Shown here one piece after another: positions 1-7,996 of a stretch of 64,000 nucleotides of DNA. This DNA comes from Candidatus Scatomonas pullistercoris (GTDB lineage Bacteria; Bacillota; Clostridia; Lachnospirales; Lachnospiraceae), in contig DVOO01000027.1 in the NCBI GenBank assembly GCA_018713515.1, positions 62,001 to 126,000 on the forward strand, read 5' to 3'. The notes under the pieces were generated by a model. The model was not told the DNA's origin, ran no database searches, and saw nothing but the letters and a program-made list of their open reading frames with translations. Each line of letters opens with the position of its first letter. Positions within the stretch are counted from its first letter, which is position 1. A program made the translations under genes and the position numbers.

Positions 1-633
1 GCGCTGGCTCTCCGGATCAAAGCTGCGGATCGAATCAATTTCGTCTCCCCACAGTTCAATCCTCCAGGGGGTTTCCTCGGTCAGGGAAAATACATCCAGA
101 ATCCCGCCCCGGACGGCAAACTGCCCGGCCGCTTCTACCTGCCCGCAGCGTTCATAGCCCATAGCGGACAGCTTCCGTGAAAGCTCCTCCAGATCCAGTT
201 CGCTGTCATTTTTCAGAGTAACTATATGACTTTTGAGCACGCGAAGAGGCAGAAGATAGTCCATGCACCCCCCTGTGCTGGTAACCACGGTTACTTTCTT
301 CTGCTCCAGTATTGCCTGTATGACCCGCATCCTCTGTCTCGTCAGAAGATTGCCGGATATGTCCGCCTGGTAAAAAATCAGATCCCTGGCGGGATAGTAG
401 AGAACCTCCCGGTCGTACAGCTTCAGATCCTCATAAAGCTCTTTCGCTTTCAGTTCATTTTCCGCCACCGCCAGGACAGCGGACGCTCCGGGCATCAGAG
501 CGGCAGTCAGATGGGCTTTCTGGGACTCCAGGCAGCCGGTTACCTGGATCACGCCCCGATTTTTCAGAAGCTGCCGCTTCAGATCGTCAAATCCCGCAAC
601 CTCCCGGAAAGGCTGCATCAATGCTTTCATCAT
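1..633 (-). CDS. mfd: Transcription-repair coupling factor Mfd (N-terminal part, cut by window edge)
   Basis: Mfd is a DNA translocase that removes RNA polymerase stalled at lesions and recruits UvrA. Only the first 211 codons are inside the window; the reading frame stays open to base 1. The visible part is the UvrB-homology region, with the family-typical stretch LYYPARDLIFYQADISGN followed by R-x-R-M-R-V-I. RNA polymerase-interaction and helicase domains lie outside. The ATG overlaps the pth stop as ATGA; a second in-frame ATG follows directly. The pth-mfd order is common in Firmicutes and the two are surely co-transcribed. Confidence 0.93.
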   Translation of the reverse strand, partial: MMKALMQPFREVAGFDDLKRQLLKNRGVIQVTGCLESQKAHLTAALMPGASAVLAVAENELKAKELYEDLKLYDREVLYYPARDLIFYQADISGNLLTRQRMRVIQAILEQKKVTVVTSTGGCMDYLLPLRVLKSHIVTLKNDSELDLEELSRKLSAMGYERCGQVEAAGQFAVRGGILDVFSLTEETPWRIELWGDEIDSIRSFDPESQR

Positions 634-1217
634 TCCCTCGCTTCCCTTGCCGCCTTATGATTATAACGGTTCATGGCCCCGTCCGTATCGCCGGACAGAA
701 TCATCTCCAGCGCATCCGCCGCGTCTTTCACCGCCTCTTCCACCTTTTCCCGGTTTTCCGGCGTAAAAGGAGCCAGCACGTAATCGGCCAGATCCCAGCG
801 GTCCGGCTTTTCGCCGATTCCCACCCGAATGCGCTTAAATTTATCGGTGCCCAGACGGGCGATGATATTTTTGATACCGTTGTGCCCTCCGGCGCTTCCT
901 TTCTTCCTTATCCGGATCTGTCCGGGATCCAGACTGATGTCATCGTAGATCACCACCAGGTCCTCTTCCGGATCCAGCTTATAATAGTTCACCAGCGCCG
1001 CCACGGCCTCGCCGCTTAAATTCATGTAGGTCAGCGGCTCCGCCAGCAGCACTTTCTGGCCGGCAATGATTCCCTTTCCGCACTCAGCCTGAAACTGGAT
1101 GCCCGAGAAGGGGATTCCGTGCCGGTCCGTCACATAGTTGATGACGTCAAAGCCCACATTGTGCTTTGTCCGCTCATATTTTCTGCCCGGATTCCCCAGG
1201 CCTGCGATCAGATACAT
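630..1217 (-). CDS. pth: Peptidyl-tRNA hydrolase
   Basis: This enzyme releases tRNA from peptidyl-tRNAs that drop off the ribosome. The 195-residue product has normal family length. It begins with the signature GLGNPG and keeps the catalytic set: Asn9, His19 (in KHNVGFD) and Asp92 (YDD), plus TYMNLSG and the GSAGGHNGIK loop. It sits 10 nt downstream of the CobW-like gene and overlaps mfd by four bases, so it belongs to the leftward operon CDF transporter, CobW-like, pth, mfd. Confidence 0.97.
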   Translation of the reverse strand: MYLIAGLGNPGRKYERTKHNVGFDVINYVTDRHGIPFSGIQFQAECGKGIIAGQKVLLAEPLTYMNLSGEAVAALVNYYKLDPEEDLVVIYDDISLDPGQIRIRKKGSAGGHNGIKNIIARLGTDKFKRIRVGIGEKPDRWDLADYVLAPFTPENREKVEEAVKDAADALEMILSGDTDGAMNRYNHKAAREARE

Positions 1218-1227
1218 GCATAACTCC

Positions 1228-2184
1228 TTAATTAAAGTAAACCAGCTCGGATTCCGGGGCCTTGGCTGAACGAATCGCCTTCGCCTTCAGAACCGGACCT
1301 TCCTCATGGTAAACATCCAGATATTTCCAGTCCACCGTGGCCGTCACCTCCACCCAGCTTCCCATGGGAAGCTTCTGGGCATTCTTGCTCTGGCACACGT
1401 AGCCGATAAAAGTAGTATCATCGGCACAGCAGGTCATGGCCATGCGGCCGGGCACAAAGAAATTGGCTCCCACATCCCTGCTCTTTAAGACCATTCCCTT
1501 AAATTTCACCGTTTTCCCCTGATACCGCTCCGGATGATCCCGCATATCCACATAGAAAATCCCGTAATCGATATCCTCGATCTCGATCACATCCGCCTTC
1601 AGATCGTAGGGTACCTCGTCCTCAAAAATATCCGTCAGTTCTCCTTCTTCATCCTCGAAGAGAATCTCGCATCCGGGATTGACTACCTTAATGCTGCGCC
1701 GGAAGTTTGCCAGGGGCTGCTCCCTTCTGCAGCGGTTAAACATGACCATATCGGCGTTTTTCACCATCTCCACAAAGAGAGACTTCATATTATTCATATA
1801 TACCTGGAAGGTACTGGCATCCACGGTCACAATGTGCTGGACAATCCCCCAGCCGCGGGGCATGCGCATCTCCTCCAGATTTTTTACACCCCAGAGGGGA
1901 TTGTATTCCAGGATCACACGGTCCGGATGATACTTTCGCTGGAACATCCGCAGCTTATCCCTCGTTAGGTCTTCCGGTTCTTCCAGAACCTCCAGCACTG
2001 TATTGTGCTTCAGAAGCATCGCCTCATCATACTCCACTTCTCCCTCTTCGCAGGTGATCAGAAGGGTGGGCTCATCAATCTGAAAATATTCCTGCTGCAC
2101 AGTAAAATTAATAAAAGTGGTCTTTCCGCTCTCCAGAAATCCCGTAATCAGATAAATCGGAATATCAATTTCCTGTTCTTCCAT
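1228..2184 (-). CDS. CobW/COG0523-like GTPase fused to a YcgQ-like (DUF1980) C-terminal domain
   Basis: The N-terminal half (about residues 8-195) has the fold signature of COG0523 metal-chaperone GTPases: Walker A is GFLESGKTT at residues 15-23. Two family hallmarks are altered. The CxCC metal motif after the second strand is replaced by CEEGEVEYDE, and the expected NKxD base-recognition motif reads FNRCRRE. The C-terminal third (about 205-318) contains RYQGKTVKFKGMV and GRMAMTCCADD, which resembles YcgQ/TIGR03943 proteins, normally separate partners of a CobW protein and a permease. A role in metal handling is inferred; the CDF transporter gene 24 nt upstream supports it. Nucleotide specificity is uncertain. 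Confidence 0.75.
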   Translation of the reverse strand: MEEQEIDIPIYLITGFLESGKTTFINFTVQQEYFQIDEPTLLITCEEGEVEYDEAMLLKHNTVLEVLEEPEDLTRDKLRMFQRKYHPDRVILEYNPLWGVKNLEEMRMPRGWGIVQHIVTVDASTFQVYMNNMKSLFVEMVKNADMVMFNRCRREQPLANFRRSIKVVNPGCEILFEDEEGELTDIFEDEVPYDLKADVIEIEDIDYGIFYVDMRDHPERYQGKTVKFKGMVLKSRDVGANFFVPGRMAMTCCADDTTFIGYVCQSKNAQKLPMGSWVEVTATVDWKYLDVYHEEGPVLKAKAIRSAKAPESELVYFN

Positions 2185-2208
2185 CTTTCCTTCTCCCTTC
2201 CGGCGGAA

Positions 2209-3390
2209 TCATTCCTCCTCCGCCACAAAACTTCGGTCCATGGTAATTACGCACTGATACCGTGCATCCACCTCCTGCATCAGTGCCATCACCTGCTGGC
2301 TCAGCTTTACTTCCTCCTGCTCGTTATAAGTAAAGGGTACCACCAGGTCAAAAATCAGATTAATCTGTTCTTTTCCAAATACCACGCGGAAATCGTGGAA
2401 AGTCAGCTGCTCATCCAGAGCGCGCAGGACACGGCCCAGCTTCTCCCGGATGGCCAGCACGCGGGCATCATGGATCTCCACCGGATCCATGTGGATCACG
2501 AGAAAAATCCCCAGCTTTTTGCTGACTTCCCGCTCTGCCCGGTCAATGACTTCGTGGGAGGTCTCGATATCCACATCCCGGGGAACCTCCGCATGAATCG
2601 AGGCCATGCTGCGGCCCGGTCCATAGTTGTGTATAATCAGGTCATGGGTTCCCACGATCCCGTCGTAGGACTCCACCAGTTCTTTGATATCCGCGTACAG
2701 TTTCGGATCCGCGCCTCTGCCGATCAGGGGCTCCAGCGTATCCCTCGCAATGCTGATGCCGGACCAGATGACAATCACAGATACCAGAAGGCCCACGATC
2801 CCGTCAATATTTGCTCCGGTAAAACGGCAGACGATGATGGAGGCCAGCGTGGCGCTGGTGGTAATCACATCCCCCATGGAATCCGCGGCCGTAGCCAGCA
2901 TTACCTTGGAATCGATTCTCCGTCCCAGAGTCCGGTTGAATACAGACAGCCACAGCTTCACCCCCACGGACAGGGCCAGGATGATGAAAGAAATCCAGCT
3001 GAAGGCGAGTTCCTCAGGGTTCCGGATTTTGTCAATGGCGCTGCGGAAGAAGGTGATACCCACCTCAATCACCAGAAAAGACACGATCAGAGCGGCAATA
3101 TACTCCATTCTCCCGTGACCGAAGGGATGATCCTTGTCAGCCGGCTTGCTGGCCATCTTGACGCCCACAAAACCGATGACGGAGGAGGCCGCGTCCGACA
3201 GGTTGTTAAAGGCGTCCGCCGTGACGGCCATGGAGCGCATCAGAAGTCCGATGGCAAACTTCACGCCGAACAGAAGAACGTTGCAGAAAATCCCCACCAC
3301 ACTGGAGAGGATTCCGTAGGCGGTGCGGACATCCGTATTTTCTGTGTCCTCATAATTTTTCACAAATCTGCGTACCAGAAACTGAATCAT
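2209..3390 (-). CDS. Cation diffusion facilitator (CDF) metal efflux transporter
   Basis: CDF proteins export divalent metals (Zn, Mn, Fe, Co, Cd) against protons from the cytoplasm. The product has about six membrane helices followed by a cytoplasmic domain. The two paired metal-site motifs are visible as ADAFNNLSDA and ATAADSMGD. At 393 residues it is longer than the usual 300, because the cytoplasmic tail contains two ferredoxin-like stretches (IHAEVPRDVDIE and, further on, a second HDFRVVFGKEQINLIFDL unit). The ATG at 3390 has AGAAGGGA six bases upstream; a TTG two codons earlier is less likely. The metal cannot be read from sequence. First gene of the leftward operon with the CobW-like protein. 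Confidence 0.9.
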   Translation of the reverse strand: MIQFLVRRFVKNYEDTENTDVRTAYGILSSVVGIFCNVLLFGVKFAIGLLMRSMAVTADAFNNLSDAASSVIGFVGVKMASKPADKDHPFGHGRMEYIAALIVSFLVIEVGITFFRSAIDKIRNPEELAFSWISFIILALSVGVKLWLSVFNRTLGRRIDSKVMLATAADSMGDVITTSATLASIIVCRFTGANIDGIVGLLVSVIVIWSGISIARDTLEPLIGRGADPKLYADIKELVESYDGIVGTHDLIIHNYGPGRSMASIHAEVPRDVDIETSHEVIDRAEREVSKKLGIFLVIHMDPVEIHDARVLAIREKLGRVLRALDEQLTFHDFRVVFGKEQINLIFDLVVPFTYNEQEEVKLSQQVMALMQEVDARYQCVITMDRSFVAEEE

Positions 3391-3465
3391 ACACAATCCC
3401 TTCTATCTTTATGCTCATATCGGGGCGGATGACCGTCCCGGGCATCACGAAATTATCCTTACTAT

Positions 3466-3493
3466 AATATAGCAGTTAGCCGGAATACGTCAA
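3466..3493 (-). promoter_or_regulatory. Putative sigma-A promoter of the CDF operon
   Basis: On the minus strand TTGACG (3493-3488) is followed after 16 bp by TATATT (3471-3466). It lies about 75 bp upstream of the CDF start in the divergent intergenic region. A TATTAT and a TATAGT slightly downstream are alternative -10 boxes, so the exact hexamer is uncertain. Confidence 0.45.
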
Positions 3494-3571
3494 TCCTATT
3501 TTTACCCGGCTTTTCCGCAGCAGGCGGCTTTTTAACAGACAGGATCTCTGTGAAAATCTTTTTCCCCTGTC

Positions 3572-3600
3572 TTGACAGATTTTCTCTCCGGTTCTATAAT
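3572..3600 (+). promoter_or_regulatory. Consensus sigma-A promoter of the tetR gene
   Basis: A perfect TTGACA (3572-3577), 17-bp spacer and perfect TATAAT (3595-3600) stand 40 bp before the TetR start. The inverted repeat that begins at the last -10 base would place a bound repressor over the transcription start. Confidence 0.85.
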
Positions 3601-3627
3601 ATAACAGTGATATATAACACTGTTATA
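3600..3627 (+). promoter_or_regulatory. Inverted repeat, probable TetR autoregulatory operator
   Basis: Perfect 10-bp arms TATAACAGTG (3600-3609) and CACTGTTATA (3618-3627) are separated by 8 bp. The site abuts the -10 box and ends 13 bp before the ATG. Such 28-bp palindromes over the start site are typical of TetR self-repression. Binding by this TetR is inferred from position. Confidence 0.75.
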
Positions 3628-3640
3628 AGAGGTGAACATT

Positions 3641-4258
3641 ATGACAGCAGAAGCCGCCACCACTCTGGAGCGGATCCATCAGGCCGCCAGAAGAGAATTT
3701 CTGGAACGGGGCTTCCGGGCTTCCTCTCTGCGGAATATCGTAAAGGAGGCAGGACTGACCACCGGAGCCTTTTACGGATATTATAAAAGCAAAGAGGATC
3801 TCTTTGAAGCCCTGGTGGGAGAACATTACCGCTGGATCCTGCGGAGATTTCGGGAGGCCCAGCAGGAATTTGCCAATCTTCCCAGAGAACGTCAGCCGGA
3901 GGTGATGGGCGATATATCCGGACTTTGCATGTTTGATATGCTGCATTATGCCTACCGGAACCTGGAATCCTTTAAGCTGATCCTCTGCTGCTCTGAGGGA
4001 ACCCGCTTTTCCGGCCTGGTGGATGAGATGGTGGAGATTGAGGTAGAAGCCACCCACGCCTATCTAGGTGTTCTGGAGGAGCTGGGGCGCCCCGCTCCCC
4101 AGATTGACCTGAGACTGGAACACATTCTGATTACGGGCATGTTCCACACATTTTTTGAACTGATCATTCACGAAATGCCCCTGCCCGAGGCAGAAAATTA
4201 CGTCCGGGAGATGCGGGCTTTCTACACCGCCGGATGGATGAAAATTATGGGGCAGTAA
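3641..4258 (+). CDS. TetR-family transcriptional regulator
   Basis: A 205-residue one-domain repressor. Residues 6-55 form the TetR DNA-binding helix-turn-helix, ending in the characteristic TTGAFYGYYKSKEDLFEALV. The C-terminal ligand domain is not specific enough to name an effector. The ATG at 3641 has AAGAGGTG seven bases upstream; an upstream GTG at 3632 is not favoured. The gene carries its own consensus promoter and palindrome. Two half-size ABC transporter genes start 120 bp downstream, so it probably controls them as well as itself. Confidence 0.9.
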   Translation: MTAEAATTLERIHQAARREFLERGFRASSLRNIVKEAGLTTGAFYGYYKSKEDLFEALVGEHYRWILRRFREAQQEFANLPRERQPEVMGDISGLCMFDMLHYAYRNLESFKLILCCSEGTRFSGLVDEMVEIEVEATHAYLGVLEELGRPAPQIDLRLEHILITGMFHTFFELIIHEMPLPEAENYVREMRAFYTAGWMKIMGQ

Positions 4259-4281
4259 GCCCCGTAATTTTTCCTCATTGG

Positions 4282-4299
4282 TTAGTTAACGCTAACTTT
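4282..4299 (+). promoter_or_regulatory. Metalloregulator-like palindrome (copy A of TTAGTTA-N4-TAACTAA)
   Basis: TTAGTTA ACGC TAACTTT at 4282-4299 matches 12 of 14 arm positions of the perfect palindrome at 24831-24848. It sits in the gap between tetR and the first ABC gene, 79 bp before the TTG start. The shape resembles DtxR/IdeR-type iron boxes, but spacing differs from the classical 19-mer, so the regulator is inferred. Confidence 0.5.
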
Positions 4300-4377
4300 T
4301 GGCATTCTGCCGCCGGTACCGGAAGCAGCACCGGCTCTTCCGTATCCATAAAAATTCAAGTAAAAGGAGGGATTCTT

Positions 4378-6156
4378 TTGAAAAAGCAGTCCAATCTTTC
4401 CCGCCTGCTGGGCTATGCAGGCCGCCACAGATATCTTACCCGCGCTTCCTGGGTGCTCTCGGCCGTGAGCGCTCTCATCGCCCTGGTGCCCTACTGGTAT
4501 ATCTGGCTGATCATGCGGGAGGTGCTGGAAACGGCGCCGGATTTTGGCCGGGCAAAGCACCTGGTCCACAACGGCTGGATGGCCGTGCTTTTTGCGGTCA
4601 TCGCAGTTCTGGTCTATATCGCGGGGCTTATGTGCTCCCACCTTGGCGCCTTCCGCATTGCCACCAACCTGCGGATCAAAACCATGGAGCATATCGTGGA
4701 GCTGCCTCTGGGGTTCACGGAAAGCTTCGGCAGCGGAAAGCTCCGCAAAATCGTCAATGAGTCCAGCGCGGCCACGGAAACGTATCTGGCCCACCAGCTG
4801 CCGGACCGGGCCGGGGCCATTGCCACCCCCTGCGGCCTGCTGGTGCTGCTGTTCGTCTTTGACTGGCGGCTGGGTATTCTGAGTCTGCTGCCCGTGCTTC
4901 TGGGTTTTCTCATTATGATGCGCATGACCGGCGCAAAAATGCAGCAGAAGATGAAAGAATATCAGGATGCCCTGGATGATATGTCCAATGAAGCCGTGGA
5001 ATATGTCCGGGGTATCCCGGTGGTCAAAACCTTCGGGCAGACCATCTTTTCCTTTAAAAAGTTTAAAAGTTCCATCGAACGCTATCAGAAATGGGTGATC
5101 GCTTACACGAAACAGCTCCGGGCGCCCATGATGTTCTACACCGCGGCCATTAACGGCGTATTCGTGTTTCTGATTGCCGGAGCGCTCATTCTGACCCGGG
5201 ATTCGGTAACGCCGGAATTTCTGCTGAACCTGATCTTCTACATCATCATCACGCCCATTATCTCCGTGACTCTGACGAGGATCATGTTCCAGAGTGAAAA
5301 CGCCATGATCGTAGATGACGCCCTTCACCGGATCGACAGCGTGCTGGATCTGTCCCCCTTAAAAGAAGCGGCCGTCCCTGCTTCTCCCCGGGACGGCTCC
5401 GTAACCCTGCAGCATGTCTGTTTCAGCTACGATGGAAAAAAAGATGTGCTGAAGGATATTTCTCTGTCCATCCCCTCCGGTCAGACCGTGGCCTTTGTGG
5501 GTCCCTCCGGCGGCGGCAAAACCACCCTGGCGGGGCTGATTTCCCGTTTCTTTGACCCCCGGAAGGGCTCCATCCGGATCGGCGGCGTCGATGTGCGGGA
5601 TATTGCCAAGGAAGAGCTGATGAATACGGTATCCTTTGTATTTCAGAACAGCCGGCTCATGAAAGCCTCTATCCTGGAAAATGTCCGCATGGGACGGCCG
5701 GGAGCTTCCCGGGAGGAGGTTCTGGAGGCCCTGCAGAACGCCCAGTGCGGCGATATTCTGGAAAAGCTTCCGGAGGGGGCAGACACCGTCATCGGAACGA
5801 AGGGCGTCTATCTCTCCGGCGGAGAACAGCAGCGCATTGCCATCGCCAGGGTCATGCTGAAAAACTCTCCGATCCTTATCCTGGATGAAGCCACCGCCTT
5901 CGCCGATCCGGATAATGAGGCCCGGGTGCAGGAAGCCTTCTCCAGGCTTTCCCGGGGCAGAACCGTTATTATGATCGCCCACCGCCTCTCTACCGTGGCC
6001 GATGTGGATCAGATCCATGTAATCCGGGACGGCAGCATTGAAGAGAGCGGCACCTTCCGGGAACTGCTGGAAAAGCAGGGGCTGTTCTCCCGCATGTGGA
6101 AAGATTATCAGACCTCCGTACAGTGGAAGGTCTCAGGAGGAGGTATAACAACATGA
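4378..6156 (+). CDS. ABC transporter, fused permease-ATPase half (IrtA/YbtP-like)
   Basis: A 592-residue half-transporter: membrane domain with six helices at about residues 15-320, then an ATPase with Walker A VGPSGGGKTT, signature LSGGEQQR and Walker B ILILDEATAF. Start chosen is TTG at 4378, because AAAGGAGG lies eight bases before it; the frame is open further upstream but has no ribosome-binding site there. It overlaps the next gene by ATGA and the two must form a heterodimer. Fused half-transporter pairs of this kind (YbtPQ, IrtAB) import metal-siderophores despite exporter-type folds. The iron-box-like palindrome upstream fits that, but multidrug or peptide export cannot be excluded. 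Confidence 0.85.
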   Translation: MKKQSNLSRLLGYAGRHRYLTRASWVLSAVSALIALVPYWYIWLIMREVLETAPDFGRAKHLVHNGWMAVLFAVIAVLVYIAGLMCSHLGAFRIATNLRIKTMEHIVELPLGFTESFGSGKLRKIVNESSAATETYLAHQLPDRAGAIATPCGLLVLLFVFDWRLGILSLLPVLLGFLIMMRMTGAKMQQKMKEYQDALDDMSNEAVEYVRGIPVVKTFGQTIFSFKKFKSSIERYQKWVIAYTKQLRAPMMFYTAAINGVFVFLIAGALILTRDSVTPEFLLNLIFYIIITPIISVTLTRIMFQSENAMIVDDALHRIDSVLDLSPLKEAAVPASPRDGSVTLQHVCFSYDGKKDVLKDISLSIPSGQTVAFVGPSGGGKTTLAGLISRFFDPRKGSIRIGGVDVRDIAKEELMNTVSFVFQNSRLMKASILENVRMGRPGASREEVLEALQNAQCGDILEKLPEGADTVIGTKGVYLSGGEQQRIAIARVMLKNSPILILDEATAFADPDNEARVQEAFSRLSRGRTVIMIAHRLSTVADVDQIHVIRDGSIEESGTFRELLEKQGLFSRMWKDYQTSVQWKVSGGGITT

Positions 6157-7889
6157 TCAGAAAACTGCAGAAAAGATACGCCCTCTCCCGTCAGGGCGCC
6201 AAAGATCTGGTAAAAGGCTGCATTGCCTGCGTCTTTCAGAATATTTCCTTTATGTTCCCGGTGAGTCTTCTGTACGCCCTGACAGGTGATCTGCTTTCCG
6301 GCGGCGTGCCCGCGGGAAGGCTTCCCTTCTATATCGCCGGCTGTATCATTTGTGTGGGGCTGATCCTGCTTACCACCTGGTTCCAGTACAACGCCACCTA
6401 CTTTGCCACCTACGTGGAAAGCGGCGTACGCCGGATCACCCTGGCGGAACGGCTGAGAAAGATTCCCCTGTCCTTCTTCGGGAAAAAGGATTTGGCGGAT
6501 CTGACCAGCACCATCATGGCGGACTGTACCTTTCTGGAGCAGAGCTTTTCCCATTTTATCCCGGAGCTGGCCGGTTCTCTGATCTCCACCACTCTGATCG
6601 CTGTCTGCCTCCTGTTCTTTGACTGGCGCATGGCGCTGGCCGCCCTGTGGGTGCTGCCGGTCTCCTTTGCCATCGTGGGATTCTCCGCGAAGGTACAGGA
6701 ACGGCTGAATCAGAAGGCCATGGATGCCAAAATGGCCTGTGCCGACGGCATCCAGGAATGCATCGAGACGGTACGGGACCTGAAGGCCAACAACGCAGAG
6801 CACGCCTATCTGGAAGGGCTGAAGAAAAAAATCCGGGCCGTGGAGCGCCGCTCCATCATCAATGAATTCGGGCTGGCCGCCTTTGTAGTCAGTGCTTCCC
6901 TGATCCTGAAGCTGGGGATCGCCACCGTGGCTCTGGCCGGTTCTGTCTTTCTGATGGAAGGAAGCCTGGACATCCTCACCTTTTTCCTGTTTCTGCTGGT
7001 AGTGTCCCGCCTGTACGATCCCCTGCAGGGCGCCCTGCAGAATCTTGCGGCGGTCATCAGCACCCGCACCAATATTGCCCGGATGAATGAAATTCTGGAT
7101 CATCCCGTCCAGCAGGGCAGCTCTCACCTGACAAACCAGGGCTTTGACATTACCTTTGACCATGTGGGCTTCGCCTACAACACGAGCGAAACTGTGCTGC
7201 GGGATGTGTCCTTCACCGCAAAGCAGGGGGAGGTCACTGCCCTTGTGGGCCCCTCCGGCGGCGGCAAAACCACCGTCTCCCGGCTAGCAGCTAGATTCTG
7301 GGATATTCAGAAGGGCCGGATCACCGTGGGCGGCATGGATATTTCCCGCACAGACCCGGAAACGCTGCTCTCCCTGTTCTCCATTGTCTTTCAGGATGTG
7401 ACCCTGTTTGACAACACAATCCTGGAAAATATCCGCATCGGCAACAAGGACGCCACCGATGAGGAGGTGCTGGCGGCGGCACGGCTGGCCAACTGTGATG
7501 AATTCGCGGAAAAGCTTCCGGATAAATGGAACAGCAGCATCGGTGAAAACGGGTGCGAACTCTCCGGCGGTGAGCGCCAGCGCATTTCCATCGCCAGGGC
7601 TTTCCTGAAAAACGCTCCCATCCTTCTGCTGGACGAGGCCACCGCCTCCCTGGATGTGGAAAATGAAACCCTGATCCAGACTGCCCTCTCCCGGCTGATT
7701 AAAGACAGAACCGTGCTGGTGATCGCCCACCGGATGCGCACGGTGGCAGGCGCCGACAAGATTGTCGTCCTGGATCAGGGCGTGGTGGCCGAGGAGGGAA
7801 CCCCGAAAGCTCTGCTGGAAAAACAGGGGCTTTACGCCCGCATGGTACACCTGCAGACGGAGAGTCAGAGCTGGACGCTGGGCCGGTAA
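6153..7889 (+). CDS. ABC transporter, fused permease-ATPase half (IrtB/YbtQ-like partner)
   Basis: Second half of the heterodimer, 578 residues. The membrane domain spans about residues 20-310; the ATPase shows VGPSGGGKTT (Walker A), LSGGERQR (signature) and ILLLDEATASLD (Walker B). Its ATG lies inside the stop of the preceding gene (ATGA) with AGGAGG nine bases upstream, so translation is coupled and stoichiometry fixed. Both ATPases keep the Walker B glutamate, unlike heterodimers with one degenerate site. No clear terminator follows; pncB has its own promoter. Confidence 0.85.
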   Translation: MIRKLQKRYALSRQGAKDLVKGCIACVFQNISFMFPVSLLYALTGDLLSGGVPAGRLPFYIAGCIICVGLILLTTWFQYNATYFATYVESGVRRITLAERLRKIPLSFFGKKDLADLTSTIMADCTFLEQSFSHFIPELAGSLISTTLIAVCLLFFDWRMALAALWVLPVSFAIVGFSAKVQERLNQKAMDAKMACADGIQECIETVRDLKANNAEHAYLEGLKKKIRAVERRSIINEFGLAAFVVSASLILKLGIATVALAGSVFLMEGSLDILTFFLFLLVVSRLYDPLQGALQNLAAVISTRTNIARMNEILDHPVQQGSSHLTNQGFDITFDHVGFAYNTSETVLRDVSFTAKQGEVTALVGPSGGGKTTVSRLAARFWDIQKGRITVGGMDISRTDPETLLSLFSIVFQDVTLFDNTILENIRIGNKDATDEEVLAAARLANCDEFAEKLPDKWNSSIGENGCELSGGERQRISIARAFLKNAPILLLDEATASLDVENETLIQTALSRLIKDRTVLVIAHRMRTVAGADKIVVLDQGVVAEEGTPKALLEKQGLYARMVHLQTESQSWTLGR

Positions 7890-7918
7890 TTCCTTTACAA
7901 AACCTTTACATTAAGAAT

Positions 7919-7947
7919 TGTTTTTTGTCTCCTCCGGTGCTATGATA
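7919..7947 (+). promoter_or_regulatory. sigma-A promoter of pncB
   Basis: TTGTTT (7919-7924), 17-bp spacer, TATGAT (7942-7947), located 50 bp before the pncB start. Confidence 0.65.
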
Positions 7948-7996
7948 GAAAAAATGTACAAAAATACTACTTCTTTTTATATTTTGGAGGAGAACC

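Noticed and set aside
4378-7889. Shadow open frames on the opposite strand of the GC-rich ABC genes (several over 300 codons)
   Set aside because: They have no ribosome-binding sites and low-complexity Gln/His-rich translations typical of antisense frames; the sense strand encodes intact ABC proteins.
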